DNA of 64,000 bases, from positions 9,086,776 through 9,150,775 of the forward strand of contig CM046453.1 in assembly GCA_025506515.1 (NCBI GenBank), read 5' to 3'. This DNA comes from Flaveria trinervia (Eukaryota > Streptophyta > Magnoliopsida > Asterales > Asteraceae). A program made the position numbers and the translations under genes. Below the pieces are notes generated by a model. The model saw nothing but the letters and a program-made list of their open reading frames with translations, had not been told where the DNA came from and searched no databases. How positions within the stretch are numbered: position 1 is the stretch's first letter; each line of letters starts with the position of its first letter. This document shows positions 23,811 through 35,460 of this stretch, in pieces.

Positions 23811-25688
23811 TAGGGGAGGAATTAAATGAAAATCACATTTATAATTGAAAACTATAAAAATCACTATCAATCAATCAAAATTTTCTTTTTAAAAGTTATA
23901 TTCTTTATTTAAAAGGTTAATAAGGTAATTTTAACATTCTTTTAATTTTAATATATTTTGAAATCCTGATTTATCTCCTTATTAACTTATTTAATACATG
24001 AATATTTCATCATCTCTTTCATCTCTTGTCTCTACTACAAACCGATCACCACCATCCACCATAAAAACCTTTGTTCAACAAATCGTGTATAAAAAATAGT
24101 TTGAGGTGAGATATCCGATTTATATTTGAAATCAATTTATATGATCAAACTATCATCAAAGAACAATACTACCATCAAAGAACATGCAATCAGCACTATT
24201 CATAGCCTCAAATCAATTTGCATATGGGTTCACAAATCCAAGTTTGTAAATGGTTCAATTAATATGCAAAATTAATTTTAATTGTTTCATCTTATACATT
24301 TAAAAAAATGGGGTGCGACTAGGGTTTAATCTTCTGATCGAATATGAAGAAACGTTTAGAATACAAGTGGATAGAAGTGGAAATGTGTTAAGTTAGTTAC
24401 AATGAATCAAGTAAAGTGGACATCTTCCTGGTTATGTCAAGATGAAGATGAAGATGAAGATGAAGATGAAGATGAACCGGATGGAAAAGTGGTATTCGGG
24501 TATGATACATATATATACCCAGGAGATATATGTAACCTTGTTAGGCACATATATGTAACTTTGATAGTTATGAAAATGACGATCGGTACATATACGTAAC
24601 TGTGACAGTTATGAATATGATAATCAATTGAATGGACGTACCCAGGTACATACAAGTAAATTAGTATTTTCATTTCAAAGTTTAAACTTATCAAGCTACA
24701 TACTTACATAGGTGATGGATCAGGTTTGATGATTTGTCAAAAAAGATGATGCATCAAAATGATGAGACGTCAAAAAAGATTATAGATGGTCGAGCAATTA
24801 TCAAAGCGTCTAGTTTAGAACACGAAGAACAAACTATATAAGATGAACACTACCGTTACATATACGTAACACCGATATTACAATATACGTAACGCTTTTG
24901 TTACATATATATAACAAAACTGTTGTGTATACGTAACACTGTTGTGTATTTAACAATGTTTGCTTATTTAATATCCTCTTATATTTTTTGTGATACTCAA
25001 CTTGTATTTGCATTGATTATAACAATGTTTCACATGTATTTGGTTATTTATATATAACAACATATATGTATATGTAAAATTTGAAGTTTAATAAAATGTT
25101 TTGTACTTGTTATATGTGGTATACCTATATATACATATATGACAATGATTGTATATATATAGAAACATTAATAAATTTGGTTTAGATGGTAAAAAAACTT
25201 AAGATTGGATTTGATGGTGAAGTTTGACTATGGTAAATATACGTAACACATTGTTTCATATACATAGAACATAGTACATATACGTAACACAATGTTACAT
25301 TTTGAATTTACTCTTGTTTAACGTGGTTGCATCTATGGTTTTTGTTATATTCAATTATATATTCAAAATTAAGTATAATTTAATGTTTAAATTTAAATAA
25401 TATTAAACCAAATAAAATAAGAGAGAGAATGAAAGATTTTAATTTATAAATTAAGAGAAAGGAGAGAGAATGAGTGATTTTAGGGATTTTATTAATTTGG
25501 AAAGATTTCCATATGATTTGTATTTATTTTGCCTATTATACCCCTACAACATTTTAACTAATACTTTAAACATCAATTAATTACTATCATACCACTAAAC
25601 AACCTCAACCATAGATCAAAAAAATCAATGGTTATGAAGTGATTTTCTTAGTTTTTAATTATAAAAGGCTTTCATTGGATCCCTCCCC

Positions 25689-25690
<2 letters not shown>
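23811..25690. mobile_element. Terminal-inverted-repeat DNA element, superfamily unassigned
   Basis: The left end TAGGGGAGGAATTAAATGAA and the right end, read in reverse as TAGGGGAGGGATCCAATGAA, match over about 45 bp including TTTATAATT and AAAACTA blocks. Both ends lie in (TA)n, so the TSD is hidden. The 1.88-kb interior lacks a transposase. It contains a GATGAA hexamer run (24440-24477) and at least eight copies of a near-palindromic word close to GTTACATATACGTAAC between 24546 and 25288. A partial related end lies at 35210. I cannot name the superfamily with confidence. Confidence 0.65.
24440..24477. repeat. (GATGAA)n hexanucleotide run
   Basis: Six or so copies of GATGAA or AAGATG. They give an Asp-Glu run on the plus strand and a Ser run on the minus strand. 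No gene is implied. Confidence 0.9.

Positions 25691-25737
<47 letters not shown>
25690..25737. repeat. (TA)n tract at the family A insertion site
   Basis: TA repeats with one ATTA flip join the right end of the preceding TIR element to the left LTR of the family A retrotransposon. Confidence 0.9.
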
Positions 25738-25744
<7 letters not shown>

Positions 25745-27851
25745 CCCCGTTCCCGGGACACTTACAGTTGGATCCTCATTGCACATAAAACCTATACTTA
25801 CATTTGTCTTATGAAAATATTACAGCGAAAACATAAAAAAAATAACTTGTCATATCATTACAAATGTTTTTGCAAGTTAATACAAGCGTTCATTTCAAAA
25901 TATCATTCGTTCGCATTACAATGAAAAAACATTAACAAAAGAATTCCATCCAAAAGAGCTGAGTAGCCGCCTCGTGCCATCCTCAGCAACGTTTACCTGC
26001 CAACTGAAAATGTATAAAAGTCAGCGTCGCTGAGTGAGTTCTAGTTTTATAATAAAACATGCATTTCAATCGTTAAAACCGTTCTTTACTTTCTTTCAGA
26101 ACCAAACTATACTTTTCATTCGTTCGTGACCATACATCATACGTACATACAAATAATATCATTATTATCTTCTATTACATTCGTTAACTTCGTCTATTTT
26201 ATACATTCGTCCTTTCGAGTCTGTTGCAACAACAGGGTCGCTCACCTCATTAACAATCACAACTATTTGCACGCTATCCGAGTCTCTTGCAACCATAGGG
26301 TTGCTCACCCCAATTGCCACGTTCAATGATAGCACGTTATCCGAGTCTGTTGCAACCATAGGTCGCTCACCTCATGGCAACTTCATGATAGCTCGCTATC
26401 CAAGTCTGTTCCACCCATAGGGTTGCTCACCCCAATTGCCACTTTCAATGATAGCACGCTATCCGAGTCTGTTGCAACCATAGGGTCGCTCACCTCATGG
26501 CAACTTCACGATAGCACACTCTCCGAGTCTGTTGCAACAACTGGGTTGCTCACCTCAATTATGTGCTTGCAAGCCTTTCCTTCGTTCATTCGTCATTCAA
26601 TAATGCATGCATTCTTACTTCGTGTTCCTGTTTCATTATCTTTCACTTTACGTTATGTAATACTTCATTCACTCATTCATTAACATGACATGTAAAGCCA
26701 TAGGAAAGATAAACATACATCATCATAAGGAACATAGCATACAATCATACATAACCACCAATCATACGTCACATCATACATCACATCATACAACACTCAT
26801 CACAACATTAATGACTTCAAAAAGTCAACTTACATAGCCCCCGGGAACCTCCCAAGTCAAAGCCTACATTACACTTTTTCCCCAAAAATCAGAAAATATT
26901 CTAAGTCCTTAGGCGCATGGGCACTATGCAGGCGCATGGGGAACACTTAGGCGCTTGGGCATCTTTCAGGCGCATGGGCACTATGCAGGCACATGAGTGC
27001 CTAGGCACATAGAAATCCTGGACGTCTGGACACTTAGTCAATTCCAGCCCAATTCCAGGCGCATGGGTACTATTCAGACGTATGAACTTAGGCGTATGGA
27101 CTAATCAGTCGCATGGACACTTAGGCGCATGGGCCACTTGGGCGCATGGGCACTATTGGGGCGCATGGCCCTACACTTAGTCATCCGACTGACATTTCTA
27201 GGCGCATGGACCACTCTTCAAGCGCATGGGCTATACTTAAACCTTTCTAAGGCAAATTCAAGTGCATGAGCCTTATCTAGATGCATGAACTCCCTGTAAA
27301 ACATGTTTCTAGGATGTTTTCGAACCCAATCATCAAACCCATCTGTTTTAAGCTTACCAAGGCTATTCTAAACATGAACAAACTATAGGCATCTAAGAAT
27401 CATCATCCAACATGCATAATACATACGGACACAAACATTGTAAAAATCGTTTTAATATATTTTCAGCCCCAAAGAGTTTAAAACAAGTAGAAATCAGGGT
27501 CTAGAACTCACCTGGTGCAACTTGAGTGTATCTTCCTTCTAACCCTTTTGAAAATGAGTTTAAACACCTAAAAAGCCCACCAAACACACACACCCGAACA
27601 CACACAAACATATAAGCATAAACCCGAGACCAAAACCCAACACAAACACTTAAAAACCATGAATTCATACCATAAATTTGACCTTCTTCTTCTTTTTCTT
27701 CTTCTTCCGAGAGTTTCTGCTCTCTCTCTCTCTCTCAACTTTTGAAAGATTTTGTCCTTTTGGACACTTTTAGTCCCTCCACTTGGACTTTATTGTTTTT
27801 CTTCCTTTTATTCTTCATGTCTTGTCCTTTTTAAAATAACCGGGTGTTACA
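25738..27851 (-). repeat. 3' LTR, family A
   Basis: 2,114 bp, edges TATAAGGCCCC (a mutated TGTAAGG) and CCGGGTGTTACA. It holds the 60-bp array at 26213-26556, the GCGCATGGG array at 26908-27290 and a CT-rich tract near 27720. Compared with the 5' LTR it lacks a stretch of about 60-70 bp next to the CT tract. Confidence 0.93.
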
Positions 27852-27866
27852 AGTCCACCCCCTTTA
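27852..27866 (-). promoter_or_regulatory. Polypurine tract of family A element
   Basis: On the minus strand AAAGGGGGTGGACT directly precedes the 3' LTR. Confidence 0.85.
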
Positions 27867-27879
27867 TATGGGTTTCATC

Positions 27880-28359
27880 CCCGAAACCTGTTATTCCTCA
27901 AACAGACGAGGATAATGTGCCTCATCTCCTCCTCAGTTTTCCATGTAGACTCGGATCCCTTCCTGTGCTTCCATTATACACGCACAAAAGGAACCACTTT
28001 ATTCCTCAATCTCTTCTCTTTATGATCGATGATTGTCACCGGTTGCTCCACATAATTGAGCCTTTCGTCTACTTCGATATCCTCCAATGGAACTATCATG
28101 TCTTCATTAGCTAAACACTTTCTCAGATAAATCTTGGGCTCAACTTGCCCCGCTTCCTGAATCAGATAATACCCTTCCAAGGTGAGACCTTCAACATAAC
28201 CCGGTCACCCACCTGGAACTCGATCGGTCTGCGTCGTTTATCGGCATACGACTTCTGTCTATCTTTGGCTGCCTTCATAAAGGCTTTAATCTTTTCTAAC
28301 TTCTCAGTCGTAGCCTCGATCACCTCGACACCTCCCAATTCTTTATGCCCAATGTCTCC
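27880..28359 (-). pseudogene. Integrase C-terminus and chromodomain-like tail, family A
   Basis: After the integrase frame stops at 28360, pieces in shifted frames continue the polyprotein. VGDRVMLKVSPWKG is the integrase GPY-type module. It is followed, after what looks like a deletion of the segment normally between KLSPRFI and LRKCL, by YLRKCLANED and a tail with RLRNKVVPFVRVQW and STWKTEEEMR. The last part resembles the chromodomain-like end of plant chromovirus integrases, thought to steer insertion to chromatin. At least one stop and one frameshift interrupt it. Confidence 0.75.
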
Positions 28360-29739
28360 CTAACATACGGGCGTCCTATATCTTCTACCGTATAGCATCT
28401 CGTATGGTGGCATGCCAATACTGGCATGATAACTGTTGTTGTACGAGAATTCAGCTAACAGCAAGTGGTCATCCCAACTTCCCCCAAAATCAATCACACA
28501 TGCCCGAAGCATGTCTTCCAGTGTCTGAATGGTCCTTTCTGATTGACCATCAGTTTGGGGATAATAAGCCGTGCTAATATGTAACCTCGTCCCCATAGCA
28601 TCATGGAATTTCTTCCAGAATTTAGAGGTAAACCGGGTGTCATGATCGGACACAATGGACACCGGCACGCCATGACGAGTTACAATCTCCTTGATGAACA
28701 GGTCAGCCAACCTCTCGGATGAATAAGTCTCGCGAATTGGTAGGAAGTGGGCACTCATCGTCAAACGGTCAACAATCACCCATATGGCATCGTACCCCTT
28801 CAGAGCACGTGACAGCTTCGTAATGAAATCCATGGTGATGTGCTCCCACTTCCATTCCGGTATATCCAAAGGTTGGATCTTCTCATACGGCTTTTGATGC
28901 TCGCCCTTCACATGTAAGCAAGTAAGGCACTTACTCACATACCCCACCACATCACGCTTCATACCCGGCCAACAATAATCTTTCTTCATATCTTGATACA
29001 TTTTTGTGGCACCAGGGTGGATGGAGTATTGAGTTTTGTGGGCTTCATCCATTATCTTCACCCGTAGATCCCCAAAACGAGGAATCCACACTCGTCCAAA
29101 TCGGGTTTTAACACCGAGTGTGTTTTCACCCAATTCCCCAACCAGACCTCTTATTCTTTTAGAGTTTAGATGATCTTCTTTCAATGCCTTATCTTGAAAC
29201 TTCTTGACTTGCTTCATCACATCAGAGGTCATGATTAGTTGATAAGCTTTCACCCGAATCGGTTCGGGCCTCTCCTTTTGGCTAAGGGCATCCGCCACCA
29301 TGTTAGCTTTGCCCGGATGGTAATAGATCTCACAATCATAATCCTTTATAAGCTCCAACCATCGTCTCTGCCTCACATTCAGGTCCTTCTGCTCAAAGAA
29401 GTACTTTAAGCTCTTGTGGTCGGTGAAGATGGTGCATTTCGTTCCATACAGATAGTGCCTCCAAATCTTTAGTGGAAAGACCACGGCTGCTAGATCCAAG
29501 TCATGAGTAGGGTAGTTGACCTCATGAATTTTCAGTTGTCGGGATGCATAGGCTATAACTTTTCCCCTTTGCATTAACACACATCCCAACCCCGAGTAAG
29601 AAGCATCTGAATAAACCACCAAATCTTCGCTTCCATCGGGTAACAACAAGACAGGAGCTTGAGTCAACCTCACCTTTAACTCCTCGAACGCCTGTTCTTG
29701 AGCTTGACCCCATATAAACTTTACGTCATTTTGGGTCAA
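28360..29739 (-). pseudogene. pol: RNase H and integrase part of family A pol
   Basis: A 459-codon open stretch. The RNase H begins with VVYSDASYSGLG and continues through TDHKSLKYFF and HPGKANMVADALS. The integrase follows, with an HHCC zinc site (IHPG...CLTC) and a DDE core: MDFITKL, SDHDTRFTSKFW, then TDGQSERTIQTLED. All three acidic residues are present. The part upstream is in the same frame but cut off by a stop at 29773-29775. This is the longest intact piece of the element, but it belongs to a polyprotein broken on both sides, so I call it a pseudogene fragment. Confidence 0.9.
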
Positions 29740-29772
29740 CTTGGTCGGTGGAGAAGCGATCTTGGAAAAGTC

Positions 29773-30259
29773 CTAAATGAACCTTTGATAATACCCCACC
29801 AACCCCAAGAAACTACGAATCTCGGATGGCGTCTTTGGAGACTTCCATTGCATCATCGCCTCCACCTTTGCTGGTTCCACCATAATCCCCTCGGGATTCA
29901 TCAGATGACCTAAGAACTGAACTGCGCGCAACCAGAATGTGCACTTGTAGAATTTTGCATACAATTTCTCCCTTCTCAATATCTCCAACACCTCTCAAAT
30001 GTGATCGGCATGCTCATCCTCGCTCTTCGAATAAATCAGGATATCTCAATAAACACAATCACTGATTTATCTAACATTGGCTGACACACTCGATTCATCA
30101 AGTCCATAAAAGCAGCTAGCGCGTTGGTCAATCCAAAAGACATAACGAGGAACTCGTAGTGTCCCGCGTGCGAAAAGCTGTTTTAGGAATATCCTGCTCC
30201 CTCACCTTCAACTGATGATAACCAGATCGAAGGTCTATCCTTGAAAACCAACTGGCAAC
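29773..30259 (-). pseudogene. pol: Reverse transcriptase 3' half, family A, frameshifted
   Basis: This covers the palm and thumb of reverse transcriptase. SRIDLRSGYHQL is in frame just after the stop at 30260, then frames shift. The catalytic acidic pair sits at 30041-30054, where one base is missing compared with the expected codons, destroying the frame in the active site. The frame is recovered lower down in LRREKLYAKFYKCTFW and QFLGHLMNPEG. A further in-frame stop ends it at 29773. The enzyme cannot be made from this copy. Confidence 0.85.
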
Positions 30260-31336
30260 CTAGAGCTGATCAAACAGATCATCAATTCTTGGTAAGGGGT
30301 ACTGGTTCTTTACCGTCAACTTGTTCAGCTCTCGGTAGTCGATGCACATCCTCATGCTACCGTCTTTCTTCATCACCAACAGGACCGGAGCACCCCAGGG
30401 AGAGATACTCGGTCTAATGAACCTCTTATCGAGCAGCTCTTGCAACTGCTCCATCAACTCTTTCATTTCTGTCGGAGCTAACTGATACGGTACTTTGGCA
30501 ACGGGTTGAGCACCACGTATCAAATCAATTTGAAACTCAATCTCACGGTCCGGTGGCACACCTGGTAAATCTTCTGGAAACACATCTGGAAAGTCACACA
30601 CAACTGGTACATCAGACAGTTGTGGTGTTGGCACGTCCACATCCTTTACGTAGGCTAAGTAGGCACTACATCCACGCCTCATGCACCTTCCCGCCACCGC
30701 CATCGAAATCACTTTCGGGATCGTTGTGACTCGATCGCCATAAACCGTCACCTTATTCCTGCCAGGAGCTGTCAATCGGATCATCTTCTTGCGACACACA
30801 ATATTCGCTTCGTAGTCCGCCAACCAATCCATTCCTAGGACTACATTGAAACCGCCTAAGGTCATCATGAATGGTCTAACAGGAAACTTATGACCGTCTA
30901 ATTCTATGTCATAACCTTTTATCACCTCAGAAATCCTCGTAGACTTACCTATGGCAGTTTCTACCTTGAAGGGCTCATCAATACATCTACTCTTAATGGG
31001 AAACTTAGCACAAAAGGCAGCAGAAATGAAACTCCTACTAGCACCAGAATCAAACAACATAGATGCAAGAGTTTGGTTCACTAGAAACATACCTGACACC
31101 ACGTCGAGGTCTGTCCTAGCCTCCTCCCGAGTCATCATGAAAGCTCGGGGGCTTGCCTTTTGCCCTTCTCCTCCAGCCTTCTTCGCTCCCGAACTTTCAA
31201 CCCTTGGCCTCTTACAATCCCTGCTCAGATGACCATTCTCCCCATAGTTGTAACAGCTGCCAACCCCACAATCTCTAGCCATATGGCCAGGCTTCCCACA
31301 CTTGAAGCAGCTATTTGATCCCCATTTGCATTCTCC
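30260..31336 (-). pseudogene. pol: Nucleocapsid, protease and reverse transcriptase N-terminal part, family A
   Basis: Continuous minus-strand frame of about 358 codons between two in-frame stops. It opens with zinc knuckles (CFKCGKPGHMARDC, then CYNYGENGHLSRDC, where the second Cys is Tyr). The aspartic protease active site LFDSGASRSF follows, then a linker and the reverse transcriptase fingers with MRMCIDYRELNKLT and YPLPRIDDLFDQL before a TAG stop. The order gag-protease-RT in one frame is usual for plant chromoviruses. The protease triad DSG is intact. Confidence 0.9.
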
Positions 31337-32437
31337 CTAATGCTCCTTCCCGCATTTACCACACTTCTTCAATCCTGCACCAGATGTGACCACACGTCGG
31401 TCACCCACCTTCACCACCTTATTGTTTGGAGCGGCTCCACCATATCCAAACCGTTTCCCATTCCAGTTCTGGTCACCACCCTTCTTGTTCACCTCAGCCA
31501 CCATCACCCCGCACTCATCATATAACCTACCAGCCAAATCAACCTCCGACCTAAAAATGCTCGGCCGGGCGGCGATCATATGCCTACGGATATCCGTAGG
31601 CAACCCCTGGATGTATCTCTTAATCTTTCGTGATAGTGGTGTCACTTGATCTGGCACCAGCCGTGCCATTTCATTAAATTTTGTGGTGTACTGCTGGTGT
31701 GTCATCGTTCCCGCCTCCAGCAGCAGGAACTCTCTTTCTACCTTGTCCATCTCTCTGTGAGGACAGAATTCCTCAATCACTAGCTTCTTCAGTTCAGGCC
31801 ATCTCATTCTCCCAATGGCCCTGCTACCCTCAGCTTGGACAATATTGTCCCACCAGCACAAAGCCGAGTCCACGAAAGAATGGGTAGCAAACTTCACTTT
31901 TTGGTCTTCACGGCACTCACTGATGTCAAGAACAGCCTCCATTTCCCTCAACCACCGATGAGCAGCTGCAGCAGTGTCGTTTCCATCGAAAGTAGGGGGC
32001 TTGCATCTCATAAACACCTCGTAGTTACAGCCTCGAGCCGCCTCTGGTGCAGGCTCCTCTTCTTCTTCCTCCTCATCATCAGAGAGAACTGTTTCCGGCT
32101 CTGGTTGCTCCCGTCCTCCCGAGGACCTGTTTCTCTCCTTTCTTTCCCCTTCCCTTACTGCTTTGATCACTTCGGTCACCACAGACGGTAGAATCGTCTA
32201 GATGACCTGATGAACTTCCTCCGCCACAGCCTCCTTTACTGAGGCCCTCAGATTGGCGCTCTCGTCGCCACCCTCCGGATAAGGGGTCTCTGGTTCTTCA
32301 TGAACCACCTTCTCAACTCTGGGTCTCCCTCTCTTGGGTCGCGGTTCAGCACCGTGACCTCCTCCCCGTGAAGTTTTCGAAGATCTACCACCGGCCATCA
32401 TACACACGCTGAAAGATTCAAACACCAACACGGTCAT
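31337..32437 (-). pseudogene. gag: Gag of family A chromovirus, two in-frame stops
   Basis: The likely start is the second of two Met codons near 32401, giving MAGGRSSKTSRGG. A TAG stop at 32198-32200 interrupts the frame after a Pro/Glu-rich head. The same frame then continues for 281 codons through an acidic EEEEEEEP run and the retrotransposon gag capsid fold (FMRCKPPTFDG, AHRWLREMEAVL, WDNIV, FNEMARLVP). A second stop falls inside the first zinc knuckle, CGKCGKEH, at 31337. The capsid-forming protein is therefore split by nonsense changes, with the frame otherwise kept. Confidence 0.88.
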
Positions 32438-32731
32438 TCAAGGGAACAGCTCAGTTTATGTCAAGTATAGTAAGTTCCTAATTATAGTGGCCAGTTGTGA
32501 TTAGCCACTTACTTTACTCTTCATACCCTAAGCATTACCTGTCCTGACTACATCAGTATTTAAATCTACATACAACACATAACCACATACCATGCGCACA
32601 TAAACCGGTTAGCATTACGAAAATACCTGATGGCACGCAGCTACTCAGATTGGCATCCCATTCCCATTCCGTCCTATTCTCAGTTTAAGTTAAGGTTTAT
32701 TTTGAAAACTTATCCATTTCACTTAAACTTT
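32438..32731 (-). other. Untranslated leader of family A element
   Basis: Sequence between the PBS and the gag start. No frame or structure recognised. Confidence 0.7.
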
Positions 32732-32744
32732 GGCTCTGATACCA
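32732..32744 (-). promoter_or_regulatory. Primer binding site for initiator tRNA-Met, family A
   Basis: TGGTATCAGAGCC on the minus strand, three bases inside the 5' LTR edge at 32748. Confidence 0.95.
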
Positions 32745-32747
32745 ACT

Positions 32748-34989
32748 TGTAAGGCCCCGTTCCCAGGACGCTTACAGTTGGATCCTCATTACACATAAAA
32801 CCTATACTTACATTTGCCTTATAAAAATATTGCAGCAAAAACATAAAAAAATAACTTTTCATATCATTACAAATGCTTTTGCAAGTTAATACAAGCATTC
32901 ATTTCAAAACATCATTCGTTCGCATTACAATGCAAAAACATTAACAAAAGAATGTCATCCAAAAGAGCTGAGTAGCCGCCTCGTGCCATCCTCAGCAACG
33001 TTTACCTGCCAACTGAAAATGTATAAAAGTCAGCGTCGCTGAGTGAGTTCTAGTTTTATAATAAAACATACATTTCAATCGTTAAAACCGTTATTTTCTT
33101 TCTTTCAGAACCAAACTATATTTTTCATTCATACGTGACCATACATCATACGTACATACAGATAATATCATTATTATCTTCCATTACATTTTAACTTCGT
33201 CCATTTTATACGTTCGTCCTTTCAAGTCTGTTGCGACAACAGGGTCGCTCACCTTATAAACAATCACAACTATTTGCACGCTATCCGAGTCTGTTGCAAC
33301 CATAGGGTTGCTCACCCCAATTGCCATATTCAATGATAGCACGCTATCCGAGTCTGTTGCAACCATAGGGTCGCTCACCTCATAGCAACTTCACGATAGC
33401 TCGTTATCCGAATCCGTTGCACCCATAGGGTTGCTCACCCCAATTGCCACTTTCAATGATAGCATGCTATCCGAGTTTGTTGCAACCATAGGGTCGCTCA
33501 CCTCATGACAACTTCACGATAGCACGCTGTTCGATTATGTTGCAACAACTGGGTTGCTCACCTCAATTATGTGCTTGCAAGCCTTTCCTTCGTTCATTCG
33601 TCATTCAATAATGCATGCATTCTTACTTCGTGTTCCTGTTTCATTATCTTTCACTTTACGTTACGTAATACTTCATTCACTCATTCATTAACATGACACG
33701 TAAAGCCATAGAAAGATAAACATACATCATCATAAAGAACATATCATACAATCATACATAACCACCAATCATATGTCACATCATACATCACATCATACAG
33801 CACTCATCACAACATTAATGACTTCAAAAAGTCAACTTATATAGCCCCCGGGAACCTCCCAAGTCAAAGCCTACATTACATTTTTTCCCTAAAAATCAGA
33901 AAATATTCTAAGTCCTTAGGCGCATGGGCACTATGCAGGCGCATGAGTGCCTAGGCGCATGGGAATCCTGGACGTCTGGACACTTAGTCAATTCCAGCCC
34001 AATTCCAGCCCAATTCCAGGTACTATTCAGGCGTATGGACTAATCAGTCGCATGGGTACTATGCAGGTGCATGGGCACTATGCAGGCGCATGAGTGCCTA
34101 GGGGCATGGGAATCCTGGACGTTCGGACACTTAGTCAATTCCAGCCCAATTCCAGGTACTATTCAGGCGTATGGACTAATCAGTCGCATGGACACTTAGG
34201 CGCATGGGCCACTTGGGCGCATGGGCACTATTGGGGCGCATGGCCCTACATTTAGTCATTCGACTGACATTTCTAGGCGCATGGACCACTCTTCAGGCGC
34301 ATGGGCTATACTTAAACCTTTCTAAGGCAAATTCAGGCGCATGAGCCTTATCTAGACGCATGAACTCCCTGTAAAACATGTTTCTAGGATGTTTTCGAAC
34401 CCAATCATCAAACCCATCTGTTCTAAGCTTACCAAGGCTATTCTAAACATGAAAAACCTATAAGCATCTAAGAATCATCATCCAATATACGGACATACAT
34501 ACACAAACATTGTAAAAATCATTTTAATACATTTTCAGCCCTAAAGAGTTTAAAACAAGTAAAAATCGGGGTCTAGAACTCACCTGGTGCAACTTGGGTG
34601 TATCTTTCTTCTAACCCTTTTGCAAATGAGTTTAAACACCTAAAAACCCCACTAAACACACACACCCAAACACACACACCCAAACACACAAACATATAAG
34701 CATAAACCCGAGATCAAAACCCAACATAAACACTTAAAAACCACGAATTCATACCTTAAATTCGACCTTCTTCTTCTTTTTCTTCTTCTTCCTAGAGTTT
34801 CTGCTCTCTCTCTCTCAATCCGAATGAAAAGTGATGTAAAGGGGAGGGTGGGCGGCCATGCCCACCTTTACACCAACTTTTGAAAAATTTTGTCCTTTTG
34901 GATACTTTTAGTCCCTCCACTTAGACTTTATTGATTTTCTTTCTTTTATTCTTCATGTCTTGTCCTTTTTAAAATAATCGGGTGTTACA
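32748..34989 (-). repeat. 5' LTR, family A
   Basis: 2,242 bp, edges TGTAAGGCCCCGTT and TCGGGTGTTACA. Carries the 60-bp array (33224-33556) and the GCGCATGGG array (33917-34365), in which a block of about 120 bp with CTGGACG and CACTTAGTCAATTCC is duplicated compared with the 3' LTR. Confidence 0.93.
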
Positions 34990-35043
<54 letters not shown>

Positions 35044-35138
35044 GTGTGTGTATGGATTTTGCTAAAACGACAATTTTGCTTAAAAAGTTTAGGAAGGCTT
35101 GTTGTTTTGACAAGTGAATTATATATATTAACTGAAAG

Positions 35139-35209
<71 letters not shown>
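34990..35209. repeat. (TA)n and (TG)n microsatellite cluster
   Basis: Two TA runs, with ATTA/TAAT flips in the first, a TGTGTG run at 35140-35160 and a 48-base TA run after it. The first run adjoins the retrotransposon end, the last adjoins a TIR-element end. Confidence 0.92.
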
Positions 35210-35211
<2 letters not shown>

Positions 35212-35460
35212 GGGGAGGGATCAAATGAGAACTAGCTTTTTTTGTGAGAACTCTAAGAACCAATCTCAACCACTAGTTTTTAATGGCAAAATTGTAATTA
35301 ACAAAAACATATTTAAAAAAATTATAAATAAAAAATAACATAAAAACAAAAAAAAATAAAAACACAAAAATATTTGAATACGCACTTTGCAACTCTATAT
35401 ATATATATATAGTTGCTAAGTGCGTATTATCTTTGGATATATATAAAATTTTCCTCATTC
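35210..35460. mobile_element. Partial TIR element related to 23811-25690
   Basis: Starts TAGGGGAGGGATCAAATGAG, the same terminal sequence as the element at 23811, abutting (TA)n. No matching right end is found nearby, so it is truncated or its partner end has decayed. It contains the hairpin at 35377-35428. Confidence 0.5.
35377..35428. repeat. Long hairpin with TA core
   Basis: AATACGCACTTTGCAACT pairs with AGTTGCTAAGTGCGTATT across a TATATATA core, with a single mismatch in the arms. Total length 52 bases. Confidence 0.88.

Larger units (their letters stand above)
25738..34989 (-). mobile_element. Full-length Ty3/gypsy chromovirus (family A), inactive
   Basis: A 9.25-kb element on the minus strand, in order: 5' LTR (32748-34989), PBS, leader, gag, protease, reverse transcriptase, RNase H, integrase, chromodomain-like tail, PPT and 3' LTR (25738-27851). 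Flanking ATATA on both sides is consistent with a 5-bp TSD but lies in TA repeats. The C-terminal chromodomain-like segment and the initiator-Met PBS place it among plant chromoviruses, probably the Tekay/Del group. The coding region has several in-frame stops and frameshifts, including a single-base deletion in the catalytic box of reverse transcriptase, so it cannot be autonomous. Confidence 0.93.

Noticed and set aside
24402..24694. Acidic Asp-Glu-run protein and opposite Ser-run protein
   Set aside because: Both come from a GATGAA microsatellite within a TIR element; no other protein features.
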